Under the pieces are notes generated by a model. That model saw only the letters and a program-made list of their open reading frames with translations. It was not told the origin of the DNA and searched no databases. Shown in pieces: positions 1 through 14,574 of a stretch of 64,000 nt of DNA; positions within the stretch are counted from its first letter, which is position 1, and every line of letters begins with the position of its first letter. Both the position numbers and the translations under genes were made by a program. This DNA comes from Aphis gossypii. Lineage: Eukaryota; Arthropoda; Insecta; Hemiptera; Aphididae. The stretch covers positions 16,430,001 to 16,494,000 of the forward strand of contig NC_065532.1 of the NCBI RefSeq assembly GCF_020184175.1, read 5' to 3'.

Positions 1-3000
1 CCATCGCTTTTTGTCATCGCCAAAGATTCGTGTGTTCATTTCGTTTCTTCCAATAGATTATGCGGGGACTGGAACGATAGGAATGCTCACTGTCTTATTT
101 TTTTTCAATTTTTCCGCTGACACTTTTTCTCGTCTCTGAGTCTGACACACACTACAATAAATGTTGCGGACTGCGGTCGTTAATAATTTACCAATATGAT
201 AGTTATTGTTATTAAGTCGTTTATTTCATATAAATAATATAATTATACATTCCTAAACTATGTATTATAATTTATTATAACTATACGGGAAAGTTATATA
301 TATTATATTATATACTCATGTAATATTTCCAACTAGAATCTAGATTCTAAACTGTTCGATTGGAGACTTTGAACCAACATGCTTGAGCCGAAAAATGTTC
401 AATCACATAAACTAGAATAATGTATTATCCAGACCATGTGGACGACATATTATCATGACAACCTATGTAGTACCTATGAGTAGGTACGTACCTATCATAA
501 CATCTTTGAAATAATATCTTATAACAAAAATGTCATTGAAGTTTAAACACATCATATTTTAAACTAGTTTTTTTTAAAAATCTTTTCGATTAAATCATTA
601 TATAGTTATTATCATATTATATTGTATTATATATTTAATATTTATTATTATTAAAAAAAAAAACTAATTTATTTATCATAATCCAAACTTTAATCACATA
701 TTACACAGCAAAAATCTATTATATTATTACCATTAAAAAGCTTAAATCAGTATTTAACACTGAATATTATAAAAAAATGAACCTCTTAAATATTAAACTG
801 TTAGTATTTCACAGCATTTTCAACAATGTCAACAATTATATATATATATATATATTATGCTATAATCCTTGTACTTTTTGCATTATGATGGGCTTGATTC
901 TCTCGATAAGAATTTTTCCAGTCGAACCTGATACTATACGTAATTATTCTATTTGTAGATTAAATTTGACAAAATATAAATACTTCTTGTAACACTTGTT
1001 CTTGTTTTAAGAAGCGTATGAATTTCCATATTAAAACGTGATTTGCTCCAAGTACCAAGTGCTGCATTGAAAGTGTAGTACCATCCTTAAACCGAATTAT
1101 TCGTTCGTACAAGATCTTGTATCACTAAATTATAGCAGTTCTGCATGTTGACATTAATAAACATCACCGGACGTCGACTATTACCGTAGTTGAGACGCTT
1201 AATCCACGTGTCCTCAAAATAATGAACCATTAGATACAAAATAATTTTATTTTCAATAAAATAATTTGATTCAATTAAATCATTAAAAAAAAAATTATTT
1301 TATTAATTGGAACATAAGCTATAAGCATAAGTAAGTGCACTTATAGATGTTATGTTTATAATGAAAATTCTACATATTCAATGTGCACATTTTTTTATCC
1401 ATTTTTTGTATTTCACAACGATTTTATAAGACTGTTAAAATGCTAAGACGTCAATTTACAATCTAGTTATAAAAATCCCGTACAATAAAGCGGTAAGATC
1501 AATACCATATTTTTATCTTCGTTGCATATATATGTGCAAGTAACAAATACCCAACAAACTAGCAACTATTTTCAAATTTTTAAATATTAAATACAATTAA
1601 ATACGAAATGTCTATCTCCGATATAATATTATAAATATTAAGCTTATAAAAATCAGTTTAAAATATGTTTTGTTCAGTCATTATATAGTATAGAAAACAA
1701 TGAACATATTTTGACCGGTCACCGACAATCAACCGTTAGATGAAAAGGTAAAATAGTATTTAAAAGCTTATAAATATATGGTTAGGTAGGTAGTAATTTT
1801 AGAGTAGCTTATAAGTCCCCTCACAATTCCCTCTCTTGGTGGCTAAATTCCTGCGAAATCCTGACAAAATTGATTAAAAACCTATCCTAACCTTGTGTGG
1901 TCAGCTTGTTTCAATTATTTTATTGATTCTCTGCAACAAATACCGCAAGTTCATTAAATTATTTTGTTATAGATTTGTGGTTTCATGCGGCGTATCATTG
2001 AAATGTTACACGCGATCTTCACATAAATAGTTATTTAAAATTAAATTTGTATAGTACATGAAGTGTTGGTAGTGTGACGTGCATTATAATTTAAGTGTTG
2101 CAATAGAGGTAAATTGTAAACAAATTGTTGTTCTTTTTATACAGGATAATCATCAAACATGCTCGCCTCTATTTTTCATTCACCAATGACTTTTTTTTAA
2201 TTTTAAATTTACTCAAAAATCATAAATTATTCAAGTTTTTTAGATTTTTGTACTAGATACTTAAGAGCTATCTTCCGGTAATATTAATTTCGGTTTTTAA
2301 AATGAGAACCCCCCCCCTCTTTTTACTATAAATTATTTAACAGGTACTTGTTTTAAACGTGTACCTAAATCAAAATTCAAACTTATAGTTCTTTAGTTAT
2401 TAAAATGTTTTGTTTTATTAAAAATAATAATCATAATCAAAATAATTTCACAAAAATATAAATAATGTGTAACATAATATGTAACATAGATTTAATATCG
2501 GATCTTATACTTATTGTACTTTATCATTTTTTTAAATTATAAATATTGATAAATTAGTAAACATTTCTACAATTTTCAAATTATTATAGCCAACATATCT
2601 TCTAAACTCATTTTCATGGAACTATTTATCCTATAGGTTAGGTAAAAAGAAAAAACTTAAAAACTATAGGTATTTATTCAAATTTTGATTGGGATAAGTC
2701 AAAATTTTTAGAAAAATGATCAGTTAAATAATTAACTGTAAACAAATAAGAAGAAACAGTTCTAATTTTAAAAACAGAAGTTTTAACACTCAATGAATAA
2801 TACAAAAAATATCAATAATTTTAAAATATGGTCTTTGTATACTTAAAAATTCCAAAATCAGCTATTAAATAACTGCATAATTGCAAAAGAAAAAGTGGGT
2901 GAACAATGAGCATGTTTGATGAATCACTCTCTATATTTTTTTTAATAAAGAATTAATGAAGATGTTTAAGATTGGTTTTGTGTACACAATAAAAGTACCT

Positions 3001-3341
3001 ATATCATTATTTATCTGTCATCGTTAATCAATTTTGCATCTGCATCATCTACGTAATGGCTCACTTGACTCTAACATATCGGAATTTTTTGTTTTATTTG
3101 ATTTTGTAAATTACTTATTTACTCAGCTCGCTGGTTGAAATAGAAATAATATATTTTATAGTACCTTGCATGAATCCGATGAAATGGACGAATGCACTTA
3201 TAGATGAGGAACTTCCATACCGCCGCCTCCACTGCGAAAATGTGGGTCATAAACTCCGCATATATTTAGGAAATCAATGAGTTCGCCACAATATTATACA
3301 TATATTTATACATGCAATCGCATAAACCTATATACATATAC

Positions 3342-3363
3342 ATATATATATATATATATATAT
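3342..3363. repeat. (AT)n microsatellite
   Basis: An uninterrupted alternating AT run lies in an AT-rich setting and continues into imperfect TG/TA dinucleotides. Confidence 0.9.
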
Positions 3364-3645
3364 GTGTGTATATATGTATAGTATATAGCATATTTATAGT
3401 ATTAAGCATTATTCGCATTTACTAAATAAATCTATAAATATATTATATATATTATAAGTCTATACCCAAACGAGTGCCGACGACTACGAGTATAAATTAC
3501 TGCCACCGAACACGCTGCATGCGTATTCAACATGTATATAATATGCACAAAGGTCCGTTAATATAGGAGCATATATATTATACGTTATGATTATATAGAG
3601 ATCAAACTTGAATGGTCTAAAAAAATTATTTATAATATGAATATA

Positions 3646-3670
3646 AATAATAATAATAATAATAATAATA
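3646..3670. repeat. (AAT)n microsatellite
   Basis: About eight perfect AAT trinucleotide units in tandem. Confidence 0.9.
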
Positions 3671-6600
3671 TGCAGCTATATGATTGAAAACTCAAAATTT
3701 AAGTGCTTAAATAAACAAACATCCCTTATTGTTAACTTGCGTTTCTCTAGCCTCCCCCCTGCATAAAAATTTTCAAATTTGTTTTCATACATTTATTAAT
3801 GCGCGTGTATTGTTATTACCACTATAGTATTATACTGCATAAAACAAATATATTTTCACATTGCCAACTGAAGTGAGTTTTTTTTAAATTTAGGTATATT
3901 TAAAACCATAGAAAATATTAATACCTATCACGCGTCTACAATCAATTAACAATATGCATAATATAATGTTATATAGTAAATACTATACTGTAAATACTTA
4001 CCAATGTCTTTTTATTTAATTTAATAAATGTTTAATCCTCATATTACTATTCAAAAACGTAAATCAGGGAATATGATTTAAAATTTAAAAAAACTAAATC
4101 TCTATACATGCATTAAAAACGCAATAAATTAATAAGCACGTAAAAAAAAATTGAACCCTAGAACTAAGACAAAATTTTATACGCCTATAAATATCGATGA
4201 CTATAATGATTTTTTATACCGTACATTTTATCAAAGGCTGCAGTGGAATAATTGATCATACATTTTTTTATTCCACATTTCTACGAGCATGGATAAAAGC
4301 ACTATTTTTTGTAAAGTGCATCTCTTTTAAACTTATTATTTATTTATTAAAATGATTCATTAATGTGTATCATCTATCCACTATATCAATATCAAAGTTA
4401 AACTACAGAACCAAAGATTATAAACGACAATAATATTGGTCCACACGTCAGAAACTTGATTTTATTATACTACCATTTTTCCAGTGTGAACAATATACAT
4501 AAAACTGAAAAATCATGACGAATTTATAAAATAACTTATTAAATTATAAATTACCTACATAGTTTATCGTCTTTATTTGGTTAGTATAAAAAATAGGCAC
4601 CTATATATTTAATGAAATGACGCCATTTTATACTTTAACGCTAACATATTATAATATATATTGCAGGTATACTGTAGGTGAAGCAGTGGCTGAGTGGCGG
4701 ATCTAAATGTTTCGAGAGACCTAAACAAAACTGTCAACTACAAATATTGAAAACCCCATATAAAATAAAAAAAGGTTATTTATAAATACTTGTGTACATA
4801 AAGTGAAGATGATTTGAGTAGAAAACGTTTTAACTATAATGGCAGTACCTATGGGTTATGTATTTTATTAAATCAAGTCACAAGCCGAGTATAAAACAAA
4901 GTTCACAACAGTTTAGAATAAATGAGTCGGTGAGCGCAAGGTAATTGTTAAAATTATTTTTTCTCGACCATTATTTAATATTGTTAGTAAATTATTTTCT
5001 CACAAATTAGAAAATCTAGGAGGACATCGACCTTAGACTCTAAACCTTGAGACACCGGTGCATTGCGCCCCTGGCGAGTCACCACTAAATCTGACGCCGT
5101 TACGGAGAAGTAAGGACCATAATATAGGACGGAGCGTGTACGGTACGATTGAGAGGTAAAATATAAATATAATTATTATTTATCGGTATTTTTCACGATA
5201 TTATTGGGAAACGCAATATGATTTTGCCAGTATTCACACAATAACTACGTTTTATCATAATATTATCGTGACAATCGCACATATTGTTTTGCTCATACGC
5301 GAATATAATACGTATACCTACCTATAGATATGGCGTATCTACGACTATAATAATACGTACCTACGATATATTTTTATGTCTATTAAAAAACGCAAGTGTG
5401 TACAATATAACATTATTATTATTATAATAATATTATAACAGCAGTAATTCGACGAGACACACGCGCGTCGTAACAAAAGTGTAAAGGACAAATCCCAAAA
5501 CTGGTTTTCGAATTGAAATTCAGCCAAATCGGTGCGCTGCAGCAGTGCCCATAGGCTATAATGATATTATAATATTATTATTATATATTAGATATATCTA
5601 TACAGCAAATACACATTTATATATATGTAATACACACGCACACACATAATATATATAGTTAAGTCTACACATACGCAGGTGACACTGCATCGCTCGACGC
5701 ATCGCCATTCGCCACTTATATATTATTTACTTCACGTGCTAGTCGAATATATTATAATAATAGTATATTATAATATAATACTATTGGTCGTAGAGTAACG
5801 CAGCACATAAAATTATACTATTATACCTACGTATATGTGTACAACAAATAACCGGTTAAATAATTTGATTAATATCATATTATTATTATTTCCAAACGGG
5901 CGTGCGAGATGGCAAACGCGGACAGACGACTCGTACGACTCGCGTTTGGTCGTAATAATCGCGTATATGGTATATTACGTAGAAGTACCAAATCTTCCGG
6001 ATCGTACACAATATATCATAATACAGATTTACGATCATCGATTATTATGCGTTTAATCGTTTAAACGAAACTGCATACGGCATACGTTTTTGAAAGCTCG
6101 AGATCTGTTGTACGAAATAATATACATCGACGTCCTGTACGCGTCTATGATGTATCGCAAAGGATAACCCTACCTCCCCAAAGGGTTCACGTTTTACTGT
6201 CGAACTATTTTTAATAAAATATAATATTGTGTGACAATTATTCACTATAATATGTTAAACCTCGCATGTAATTTATACCTCATCTGTATTATATTATCTT
6301 ATTTACTTTTCTACGATTACGTTTTTGCCGGTTTTATGTTTTCGGCACCTGAAATGACCGCATAAAATTCCAAAGAATAGACGCGTAAATGAAAAAAAAA
6401 ATTGCTATATGCATGGTAGCCATCACGCGAAAAACCTAACCGAATGAATTTGCGTTGAATAGTTCAAACGTGCGAATTGCATTTTTTTACAAACGCGTTA
6501 ACTTCTGTGTGAATTTCGACTAATGATGGAAGGTCCGCACAATTTATTCAGAATACCGGTGTGAATTCACTGTGAATGAAAAAAAAAATTAATAAATTTA

Positions 6601-9242
6601 AATATTTAAATTTATACATAAGTATTAAGTATAATATATAGGACGGTGAATTATTTCGATCGACCCGAGCAAATAAATCGTAAATGTACCAAAACACTAG
6701 GATAAATCCAACGTGGGCTTGTAAAATGTGTTTGATCATTATGCTACATCTGTGATTTTACACTACAATAAAATTTGCGTTGCCACAAATAATGTATACA
6801 TTATTGCTACCGAATATTATTTGCAACGTACGACTTAAGTTGTTTACGAGTATGATAAATTATACATCTTCGTCATCAGGAATCAAGAATTACATGTGCT
6901 TAAAGACATTTTTCAACAACTTGTCTTACTCGTTCCAAAAATCAAAACCAAAATAAATAACAGAGTGTATTTTCACTATATTAACATTACCATACTAGTT
7001 TATCGAATTATACAGACCCCTTCGGTAAGTAAATATCTATCCGTATTATAGTACGCATAGGTAGTAATAAGGTTGCAAGGGGGAGAATTGTAGTCATACT
7101 GAATTTCGTTCAAACCGTCCTCATCGAGTAAGTATACTTCCCTTAGATCATATACATATCTGTACATATTATACTATTATATTACATTATCTAAATTCAA
7201 AAACACTACTACAAATAATGTTATAGGTATTATACATACTGTTTATATTATACAATATTATTATGGGTACCTACTATACCAATATACCACGTATCATTGT
7301 TTTCTGCAATTTACAAAATAATCCCAATATGGTCTTGTTTTTCTTCTTTATCTCATCTACGCATTGGTATAGAAATACAATATATTATATCAATCGCGAT
7401 AATTTTATGATATATTATATTATTATTGTAAATTAATATCCAGGAAAATAACGCCGTATTTTACTTGAATAACAAAACATGATATTTGTGCGATATGTTA
7501 AGATATATAAAATCGGTTTTTTTATTTTTGTTTGGTTTCAGTTAATACTGTGGAAAAGTCCGAAGCGGAGAACATATACAAATCCCCCGCCGTCTTTCAT
7601 TTTTTATTCTATATTACGAAATACTTCAGAGAGCTTGGAAATTTTAAGCTATATGCGCGTACGCCAAATCGAAAAATCAAAAATAATCTGATATACCTCG
7701 CGAGGAAATGGAAAATAGCATTCAAACTGTTTTTGAAATAAACTCGGCTTACAGTAATAATAATTTTTACATTACAACGTGATATGTTTCAAGCGTGATA
7801 TTAAGCTATTTCAAAGTGATGGAAAGCTTTTGATCCTCAGTGTATTACCAAATGTCGAAATAATACCTTAATATTAGATTTTCGGTCGATCGTTCTGAAC
7901 GCGGCGTAAATGCATAGGCAATACAATAAGCGCACCGGTCATTCATTTCTGATTAACGACGCTCTCGAGGTTCTCGTGGTAATCGGAACCGGCTGTCGAT
8001 ACAATAATAAATAAGAATTAATAATTCATTACCTTAAGTGGTAAATCCTTTACCAACAGTTATTATTGTTTATCGTATTTATATAATATAGCCAAACTTA
8101 GTTAACTCGGAGTCGAAGCCGTTGAAGGGACCGGTAAAAAAGTACACGTTATCCAAAAATACGAGTAATTCAAAAAACCAAGGATAAAATTTCAAAGTAT
8201 GTATTTTATTTGAAACAGTACAATATAAGTTATAACATTAATTACTATGTATTTATTATACGTATATACATTAAGTATTTATATGTTATGTATATAATAA
8301 TTTTAAAAATGTATAAACAGAAAAATCGTAACCTCGAGACTAGTATGTTATTCACAAAAATATTCGAGTTCGACGAGATTTGTTTGCACTGTTCAAATAG
8401 GAAATTCTATGGACCCGGGTAAAAGTCTGATGTATAGAAGATTTCAAGTCGACCGCGTTCGACCGTAAGTGTTTTAAAATGTAGTAAGTACACAAAAATA
8501 GAGCAAACCATCGTTATGATATTAGGTCATGTAACCACCGCAACTGCAGTGACTATTACGGTGACATATAGTGACTCTATTATTATTGTTATTATTGTAT
8601 ATTGACACCGCTGCCGCCGTCGAAATAATTGTATTCAAAATAATATTATAAGTGCCGATAAATTTTAAGCTATAATTAAATATTATAATCTATACCCGTT
8701 GTGACTGTCGATATTATGCTCGGACACCGGCTTGACCTCGGAAAAATTTAATTTAATAAAAAAAAAATATATATATATATACATAAAACGCATACGTAGT
8801 GAGATAATAATATATATATAATAATCACAAATGACTAAGATCGACCGCGTTTTAGATATTGTATGCACTTATTTATGTGTTGCGCAGTTAAAATTATGAT
8901 CGCGCGCGCGAATATTACGGGCGATCACACGCATCGGTTCGGTCAATGCACTTTTATCGTGTACGCATATTTGTGTATGTGTGTATAAATAATATTATTT
9001 TATTGTACACCCGTAATGAGAAGTAACTAAATAGTAAGTGCACAGCGGTTATTTATCTGACAGTATTACGTGCAACAGAGTGAATTCACACGTTTCGCGT
9101 ATCAGCACCCGTGGTTGCTGGGTTTCGAATTGACGTCGCGAGCGCGGGAGTTATTGACCGCCACATTATAATATATACTACTGCAGCCTGCAAAGTCGTT
9201 ACAATATTATACTGACTATCGAACGAAACGAAATCCTATGAA

Positions 9243-9268
9243 TGTGTGTGTGTGTGTGTGTGTGTGTA
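9243..9268. repeat. (TG)n microsatellite
   Basis: Thirteen perfect TG units. This could be a useful polymorphic marker. Confidence 0.95.
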
Positions 9269-9764
9269 TTGTATTATATAGATTATAATATATAGAGCAA
9301 AGAATTTATATTATAACATTATTATTATTAATAATATTTAAATATTAGGTAGGTACATACTATTAATAGGTATACCGTATACATGCATTTTCCTCCGGAA
9401 CGTCGATTGATCGATTCACACGTTTTATACTCGACCGTTGTACTTGTACATGCGAAATCGTAGAAAAATCAGTATTTTTATCTCGAGCTCGCAGTGCAAA
9501 ATAGGTACATTTGAAAGAGGTCAATTCTGCACCCTCTTCTGCATAAGTGTACAGCGGCATATTTTTTTGTGTAGTGAGGGAGTACGTGCGGTATTTTATC
9601 TACTTTACAAAACAATAATTTTCAGAACAGTCCTGCACTGCTCAGTTTTTACGTATATTATGCGGTCTTAGGACAATTATTATGTCTAGCAAACATGTAT
9701 TTTTATTGCCCCAATTGAACAATAAGGTGATTTTATTAAATATAGCGTATACCTATACGTACCT

Positions 9765-9794
9765 ACCATAGACATATTATTATATGTCTATGGT
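9765..9794. repeat. Perfect 13-bp inverted repeat, 4-nt loop
   Basis: The arms ACCATAGACATAT and ATATGTCTATGGT are perfectly complementary around a TATT loop. It is flanked by GTACCTAC-type motifs that are common across the window. Probably a fragment of a small inverted-repeat element. No gene context. Confidence 0.7.
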
Positions 9795-11079
9795 ACCTAC
9801 ACGCATTCTTCGAAAACCCATGTTAAAGAAATTTAATATTTAAGAAAATATTAAACTAATACGAAATGCAATATTGTATTGTTAAGATTCAAAAAAATAA
9901 AAAAGCCAAGTACTTGCAAATCGAAATGTTCTTTGATAATTTTTTTTTTTTTTTTGATTGTATATTATATTTGATATATTCGTCCGCGTAAACAATTCAA
10001 ACATATTTTTTTGTGCTATATGTATAATTTACCTGTAGGGTTTTACTAAACATACAATGTTATCTTTAGGTATTTATAACATTTTCCACGCGATTTGATG
10101 TTTATCATTTTCATTTCGCATGTATAGGAGAATACAACATATTACATAATGTTAATAATAATACTGCTACTATTCTATAATTAAAATTTAAAAAAATTTA
10201 TTTAAGTACTAGGTATATATTGTTGTACTTTCACAAAGAATTTCGATTTTATCGTAAATCAAATTTTCTACATAGATTTTAACTTAAAAAAATTATACCT
10301 AACAACTAATTTTCCAGATTCTTTTAAATTGAATTAATTGCTTATCGGATTAAGCTTGGGTACATAGGTATCACTTTACGTTTCAATACAAGGCTACTCA
10401 ATATATAAATTATATTATGCACCTGCAGCATATTATCAATTCATTAGATAAGTACAATATAAAATATATATATTTTTTTTAATGTATCTACCTATTAAGT
10501 ATATAGGTACACACTATTACAATTGGTCATTAAATTAATCAGCGTACGTGAAACTAAAGATAAATAATTTTAATTTTAAAAATCAGTAATAGAGGTACTA
10601 ATTTAGGTCTCTAAAATATAATATTACCTATTTATATAGTTATATACTCTAACAATTAATACAAATCTACTAAAACTCTCAACATCATTAAACACAAATA
10701 GTATTATTTATTATTTTATATTTTTTTCCCGGTTTTAATTTATATAAATCTCTAAACAAATATATTTTACAATAAGTATAATTTATGAGTGTGGGTTAAA
10801 ATTACTACAAAACTTAGGGATAAAAATCAATCCAGTGATGAAACTTCGTGAAGTGTGGAACAGTTTTTATAATCATTCAGAAACCGTTTACGTTTTATAT
10901 AAAGTCGTCAATGATTAAATGGTTAGTAGTGGGTTGTTCTGAAGTGTACCAGTTACATAAAATTGGGGCTGGAACAGAAATTACTTGGCTCTCACCGTAC
11001 CATCGCACGGATGAGACTTTAGGTACGTTTGAACCAACAACGTCCAGAATAGGCACAACAGACTTAGACCTGACTGCTT

Positions 11080-11140
11080 GAGCCATGTCTAGAAATACAG
11101 CAGCGCATATTAATTTTTTTCCAGCGAAATGCGAATACAA
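11080..11140 (-). pseudogene. Possible non-LTR reverse-transcriptase fragment
   Basis: On the minus strand a short frame reads KKLICAAVFLDMAQA. This resembles the AVFLD-x-x-QAFDKVWH block around the first catalytic aspartate of jockey-type reverse transcriptases. The resemblance stops after about 20 residues and the remaining frame is unrelated, so at most this is a tiny relic. Confidence 0.3.
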
Positions 11141-12534
11141 AATGTAATCGATTTAACGGTGGACTTGATGAATGGTAATATGATTGGTGTGAAAGCCGAA
11201 TTGGCAGTTTGAAGTATTCATTTCAATTACAGCAGGGGTAAGATAACTTTATCAATAATTCGAAAAACTGTTTATAATAGTCCATTAATAAGTATTAAGT
11301 TTAACATTTACGTATACACTACACGATGTTTAACGTAGGGATGCGTATTTCTTGTACATAAAAGTGTATATATTTGCTCGTTAAACTTTTAATAGGACCT
11401 CTCGTTGGATGGGGGCTCGGCCCCCAAACCCCCCGGGAATTAAATAGCCAACATATTTAATATATTTATGATAATAAAATCTTTACCAGTATACAGTAGG
11501 TAATAGGTATACACATAATGTAGTCACAACGATAATATTACTAAACATTGGACTTGCATTCAATTAAATTTAATTAAATGCATTATGTAAAGTGCACATA
11601 TTCATGTAGCTAAAATTTAGCACTAAAAATGGGCATCTGTCCAATTGACGTCGATAAATATAAATAAAGTACATAATTACATACGAGGATATTACAACTG
11701 TAATTAAATAATATATATAAATAAAAAAAGTAGGAAAGTGGGTAGGTACCTACTGCTAAATTCAACGATATATCATTATATACACTATATGTATAAATAA
11801 CGATTCTGAGCGGGCTATTACTTGTTAAGTTACTATTTTATTAAGTTTGTTTGTGTTTTTTAATACTGCAATTTAAGTAATTTATTTGCTGATATTTAAG
11901 CTTAATTTCTTCTAAACAAGATCTAGGTGATTCATTTCAAATAACTACCCCCCACAAAGCTGAAATTTTAAACAATTACTGCCCAACAAGTGAAGACAGA
12001 ATCTAAAAATAATTTAGAAAATACAATTTATCCTTCCTTTTTTCCATTTATATAAGAATATATTCAATGATAGATGCATAATATTAAAAAAATAACCCTA
12101 TTAAGCAGAGGCAGTCTGTCAACTGTCAGCCAAGGATATTTAACTTTATATGGCTCATAGTAATATCAGTAATTAATTTTTAACAAAAATATTACACACA
12201 CATATTTGTTTTTTTTTTTTTTTAGAAATAATAGAAAAATAATATAGATAGATAAAATTGGGTTGCATTTTTCAAACAATCTCCGGTTTTGAAAAAAAAT
12301 TTGCCTAATGTGCATTAACACCTTATATATGCGATAAAAAATATATATATTTTTTTTTTTCAAGAAACATATTATCAAACAGCGAAGCGAATGTGGAATA
12401 AAATTATACTGAAGTACCCCGATAGCTGCTATACAATTAAAACATCAACAGAGTAAATCACTGTCCGATTCCAAATATAACGCTTTGTTATATAATTAGC
12501 AGCAATCTTTGATTTTTGGATTAGCACTGTCACC

Positions 12535-12639
12535 ATGTATACAAACAATAATTTATTACAGAAGAGGCCATCAAGTGGTGGAGATATGCAGACTCAACAA
12601 GTTTTGGTTGACCAAGTGATTCAATATTATACTGAATAG
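12535..12639 (+). other. Exon-like 34-codon ORF, unidentified
   Basis: An ATG in good context (CACCATGT) opens 34 codons ending in TAG. The composition is unusually protein-like for this region (SSGGDMQTQQVLVDQVIQYY). A TTTATTACAG acceptor-like sequence lies inside it, so it could instead be a terminal exon or a retrocopy fragment. I do not recognise the protein. Confidence 0.15.
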
Positions 12640-13510
12640 AGTATAGATCATATTTTCTGCCATGAAGAATTATTGTTTGTTAATAAATAAAATTTATTTT
12701 ATCGGTAATTCTTAAGTACTTGTAGGAAAAATATGCGTCTGCAAACAGACAACTATATTATTATATAGTTTAAGAATTTAAATTTGACAATTTTGACTAA
12801 ATATTAAATGAAAATATAACTGTAAATGAAGAAAATGTTGATAAAATTTAAAATTAATTAAAATCAGTATTGAAAAATTTTAACTGGAAGAAATATTTAC
12901 TAAAAGTAAAATAAAAAAGTTATTTCAACTAATTGTCTGGGAATAAAAGGTATAAATTTTTTACTTGTTTTAATGATCTGAGTAAAATAAATACACAAAT
13001 GCTACAAGTTTTCTGCCCTACTTATCAGTGAAATATTGGTATTGAACAATTTAACTAGAATTTACAAAACAATTTCAAAGTAATAAAAAACTTGCAATCA
13101 GGGATAGATCAAACTAAACTCTAAGTACACACATTATTTTTATATAAAAATATTTCTTTGTTATGCTCAGCATAATTTAGTAATTAATTTTGTTGATTTA
13201 AAATTTTTATCACTCAATCCCAAAAGTTATATTATTTTACTACATCTAAACAAAATTTTAATCGTTTGACCAATCAATTACACAGGATAACTCAGATAAG
13301 ATAATTTAGGTTATAAAGAATATTGGAATAAAAAATAAAAATGTTTATTTTATTGAACCATCAGTTACGGAAGTAGACAAAAAATATCCAAGAGAATCTG
13401 AAAAATAAATTTTTTTATATTAACCAACTATTAAATATTTTATTACTTAAAATATAAAGCAATTTTGATATAAATTAAGATATATTATATTCAATACTTA
13501 CATTTTAATC
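12640..13510. other. Gap 3' of RpLP2
   Basis: AT-rich sequence downstream of the minus-strand RpLP2 gene. It probably contains that gene's short 3'UTR and poly(A) site; several AATAAA-type hexamers exist on the minus strand (for example near 13340). Nothing else seen. Confidence 0.5.
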
Positions 13511-14124
13511 TTAGTTGAACAGTCCAAAGCCCATATCATCATCAGATTCATTATCGGATTCTTCTTTCTTTTCCTCTTTTTTAGCGGCTATAATAATAAA
13601 AATGAGATAGGTTTAATAAATTATGAAAAAACAAATTGACTTGATAAAAAAAAAAGGTTTACCTTTTTCTTCAGTAGCTGCTGGTGCTGCTGCTCCAGCT
13701 CCAGCAGATGCTGCTACGGCAGCACCAGTAGGTACGCTGGCCAATTTGGACCTGCCTAAAAGTGGTAAAATAAATTATTAGTATAAATGATAAAAATTAT
13801 AAAAGCATAAAAGTTATTATGGTGTCTTAAATGACTACAGATATATTATTAAGTATAATTAAATATTATATAAATGAGTATTTTTTTTATAAAATCTGGT
13901 TTTCTATGTAAATTTATTTTTAATATATTAAAAAATATATATCAATAATATTTACCACTTTCGATAACTTCATCAACATTCTTTCCTTTCAATTCTTTGA
14001 GAATGAGACTAACTTTAGAAGAGTCAGATTCAATACCAACAGAACTTAAGATTTTTTCGATGTCATCACTGGATGGTTCTTTTCCACTCAAGGAACCTAA
14101 CAGATATGCAGCCACGTAACGCAT
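13511..14124 (-). CDS. RpLP2: 60S acidic ribosomal protein P2
   Basis: Three coding exons on the minus strand, 13956-14124, 13663-13755 and 13511-13587, join in frame to 112 codons, the usual P2 length. The N-terminal dimerisation domain begins MRYVAAYLLG and continues through GKNVDEVIESG. It is followed by a hinge rich in Ala and Gly and by the charged KKEEKKEESDNESDDDMGFGLFN tail. DDDMGFGLF is the P-stalk C-terminal signature that contacts elongation factors. P2 pairs with P1 on P0 to form the ribosomal stalk. The start codon lies one base after a 3' splice site, so the 5'UTR is supplied by a separate exon (about 16196-16321) across a 2.07-kb intron packed with snoRNA candidates. It is transcribed divergently from RpL19. 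Confidence 0.97.
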
Positions 14125-14191
14125 TCTGTAATATAGTAATAATTAACAATTGAGAATACTCATATTTTAAATAATTAAACTCATTTTGTCA

Positions 14192-14267
14192 TTTGCTTTC
14201 AGATAATATTTATCATCAAAATAATATCAGCCGAAAGATGGTATTAAGATTATTCATCATAAGCAAA
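14192..14267 (-). ncRNA. C/D-box snoRNA candidate, 28S guide (U21-like), copy 1
   Basis: Intronic in RpLP2, same strand. Reading the minus strand there is box C ATGATGA (14254-14260), a guide ACCATCTTTCGG directly before box D' CTGA (14227-14230), box C' TGATGA (14213-14218) and box D CTGA (14199-14202). The ends TTTGCTT and AAGCAAA form a perfect 7-bp terminal stem next to boxes C and D. The guide is complementary to the conserved LSU rRNA segment CCGAAAGATGGT. The fifth base before D' pairs with the second A of CGAAAG. From memory this is the site served by vertebrate SNORD21/U21 and Drosophila Me28S-A982. Size is about 76 nt, normal for the class. Confidence 0.85.
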
Positions 14268-14345
14268 AAATTATCAACATAATTGTGTAGTTAAAGAATT
14301 CTAATAATGATTTATTAATTTTACAATATAAATTATATGAATTGT

Positions 14346-14484
14346 AAATGTACAGAAGGGCTTGAAGGCTTGTTGCTACAAAGCAATGTCCCCGGACAAC
14401 TGTTTATTATACTATTGCAGTAAGTTACCAATTTCTGATCGATAATATTTATTTGGAAACATTCAATCAGATAAATCTGCTAGA
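14346..14484 (-). ncRNA. H/ACA-box snoRNA candidate, tandem copy 1
   Basis: Minus strand. The 5' hairpin has basal stem GCAG/CTGC, an internal loop, an upper stem TCTGAT/ATCAGA and an apical stem AATGTTT/AAATATT. It is followed by an H box ATAGTA (fits ANANNA). The 3' hairpin is closed by ACAG/CTGT with an inner TTGCT/AGCAA stem, and ACA then lies three bases from the predicted 3' end. Length is about 139 nt. The host is the RpLP2 5'UTR intron. The rRNA or snRNA target was not worked out. Confidence 0.7.
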
Positions 14485-14574
14485 CAAATTATTTATCACA
14501 AGCAAAAACCAATCCATAATTTAGTACAATAAAGGTGCAGGTACCAAGGTTTTATTAGAATATAAAATTAATTG

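Larger units (their letters stand above)
1..12534. other. AT-rich gene-free region
   Basis: I see no gene here. Open frames are short, lack codon structure and match nothing I recognise. The stretch from about 5 to 9.7 kb is richer in CpG than the rest and might be regulatory or hold 5' non-coding exons of a gene outside the window. A 15-base GGGGGCTCGGCCCCC-type palindrome at 11411-11425 and a split sequence at about 4684-5100 (AGTGGCGGATCTAAAT near the left, a related inverted piece near the right) look like transposon ends. An acceptor-like polypyrimidine-AG at about 7543 precedes a 66-codon open frame that I could not identify. Confidence 0.6.

Noticed and set aside
7479..7741. Two overlapping frames after an acceptor-like TTTGGTTTCAG
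   Set aside because: No recognisable protein, frames in two phases equally open, no partner exon. Left as an unproven possibility.
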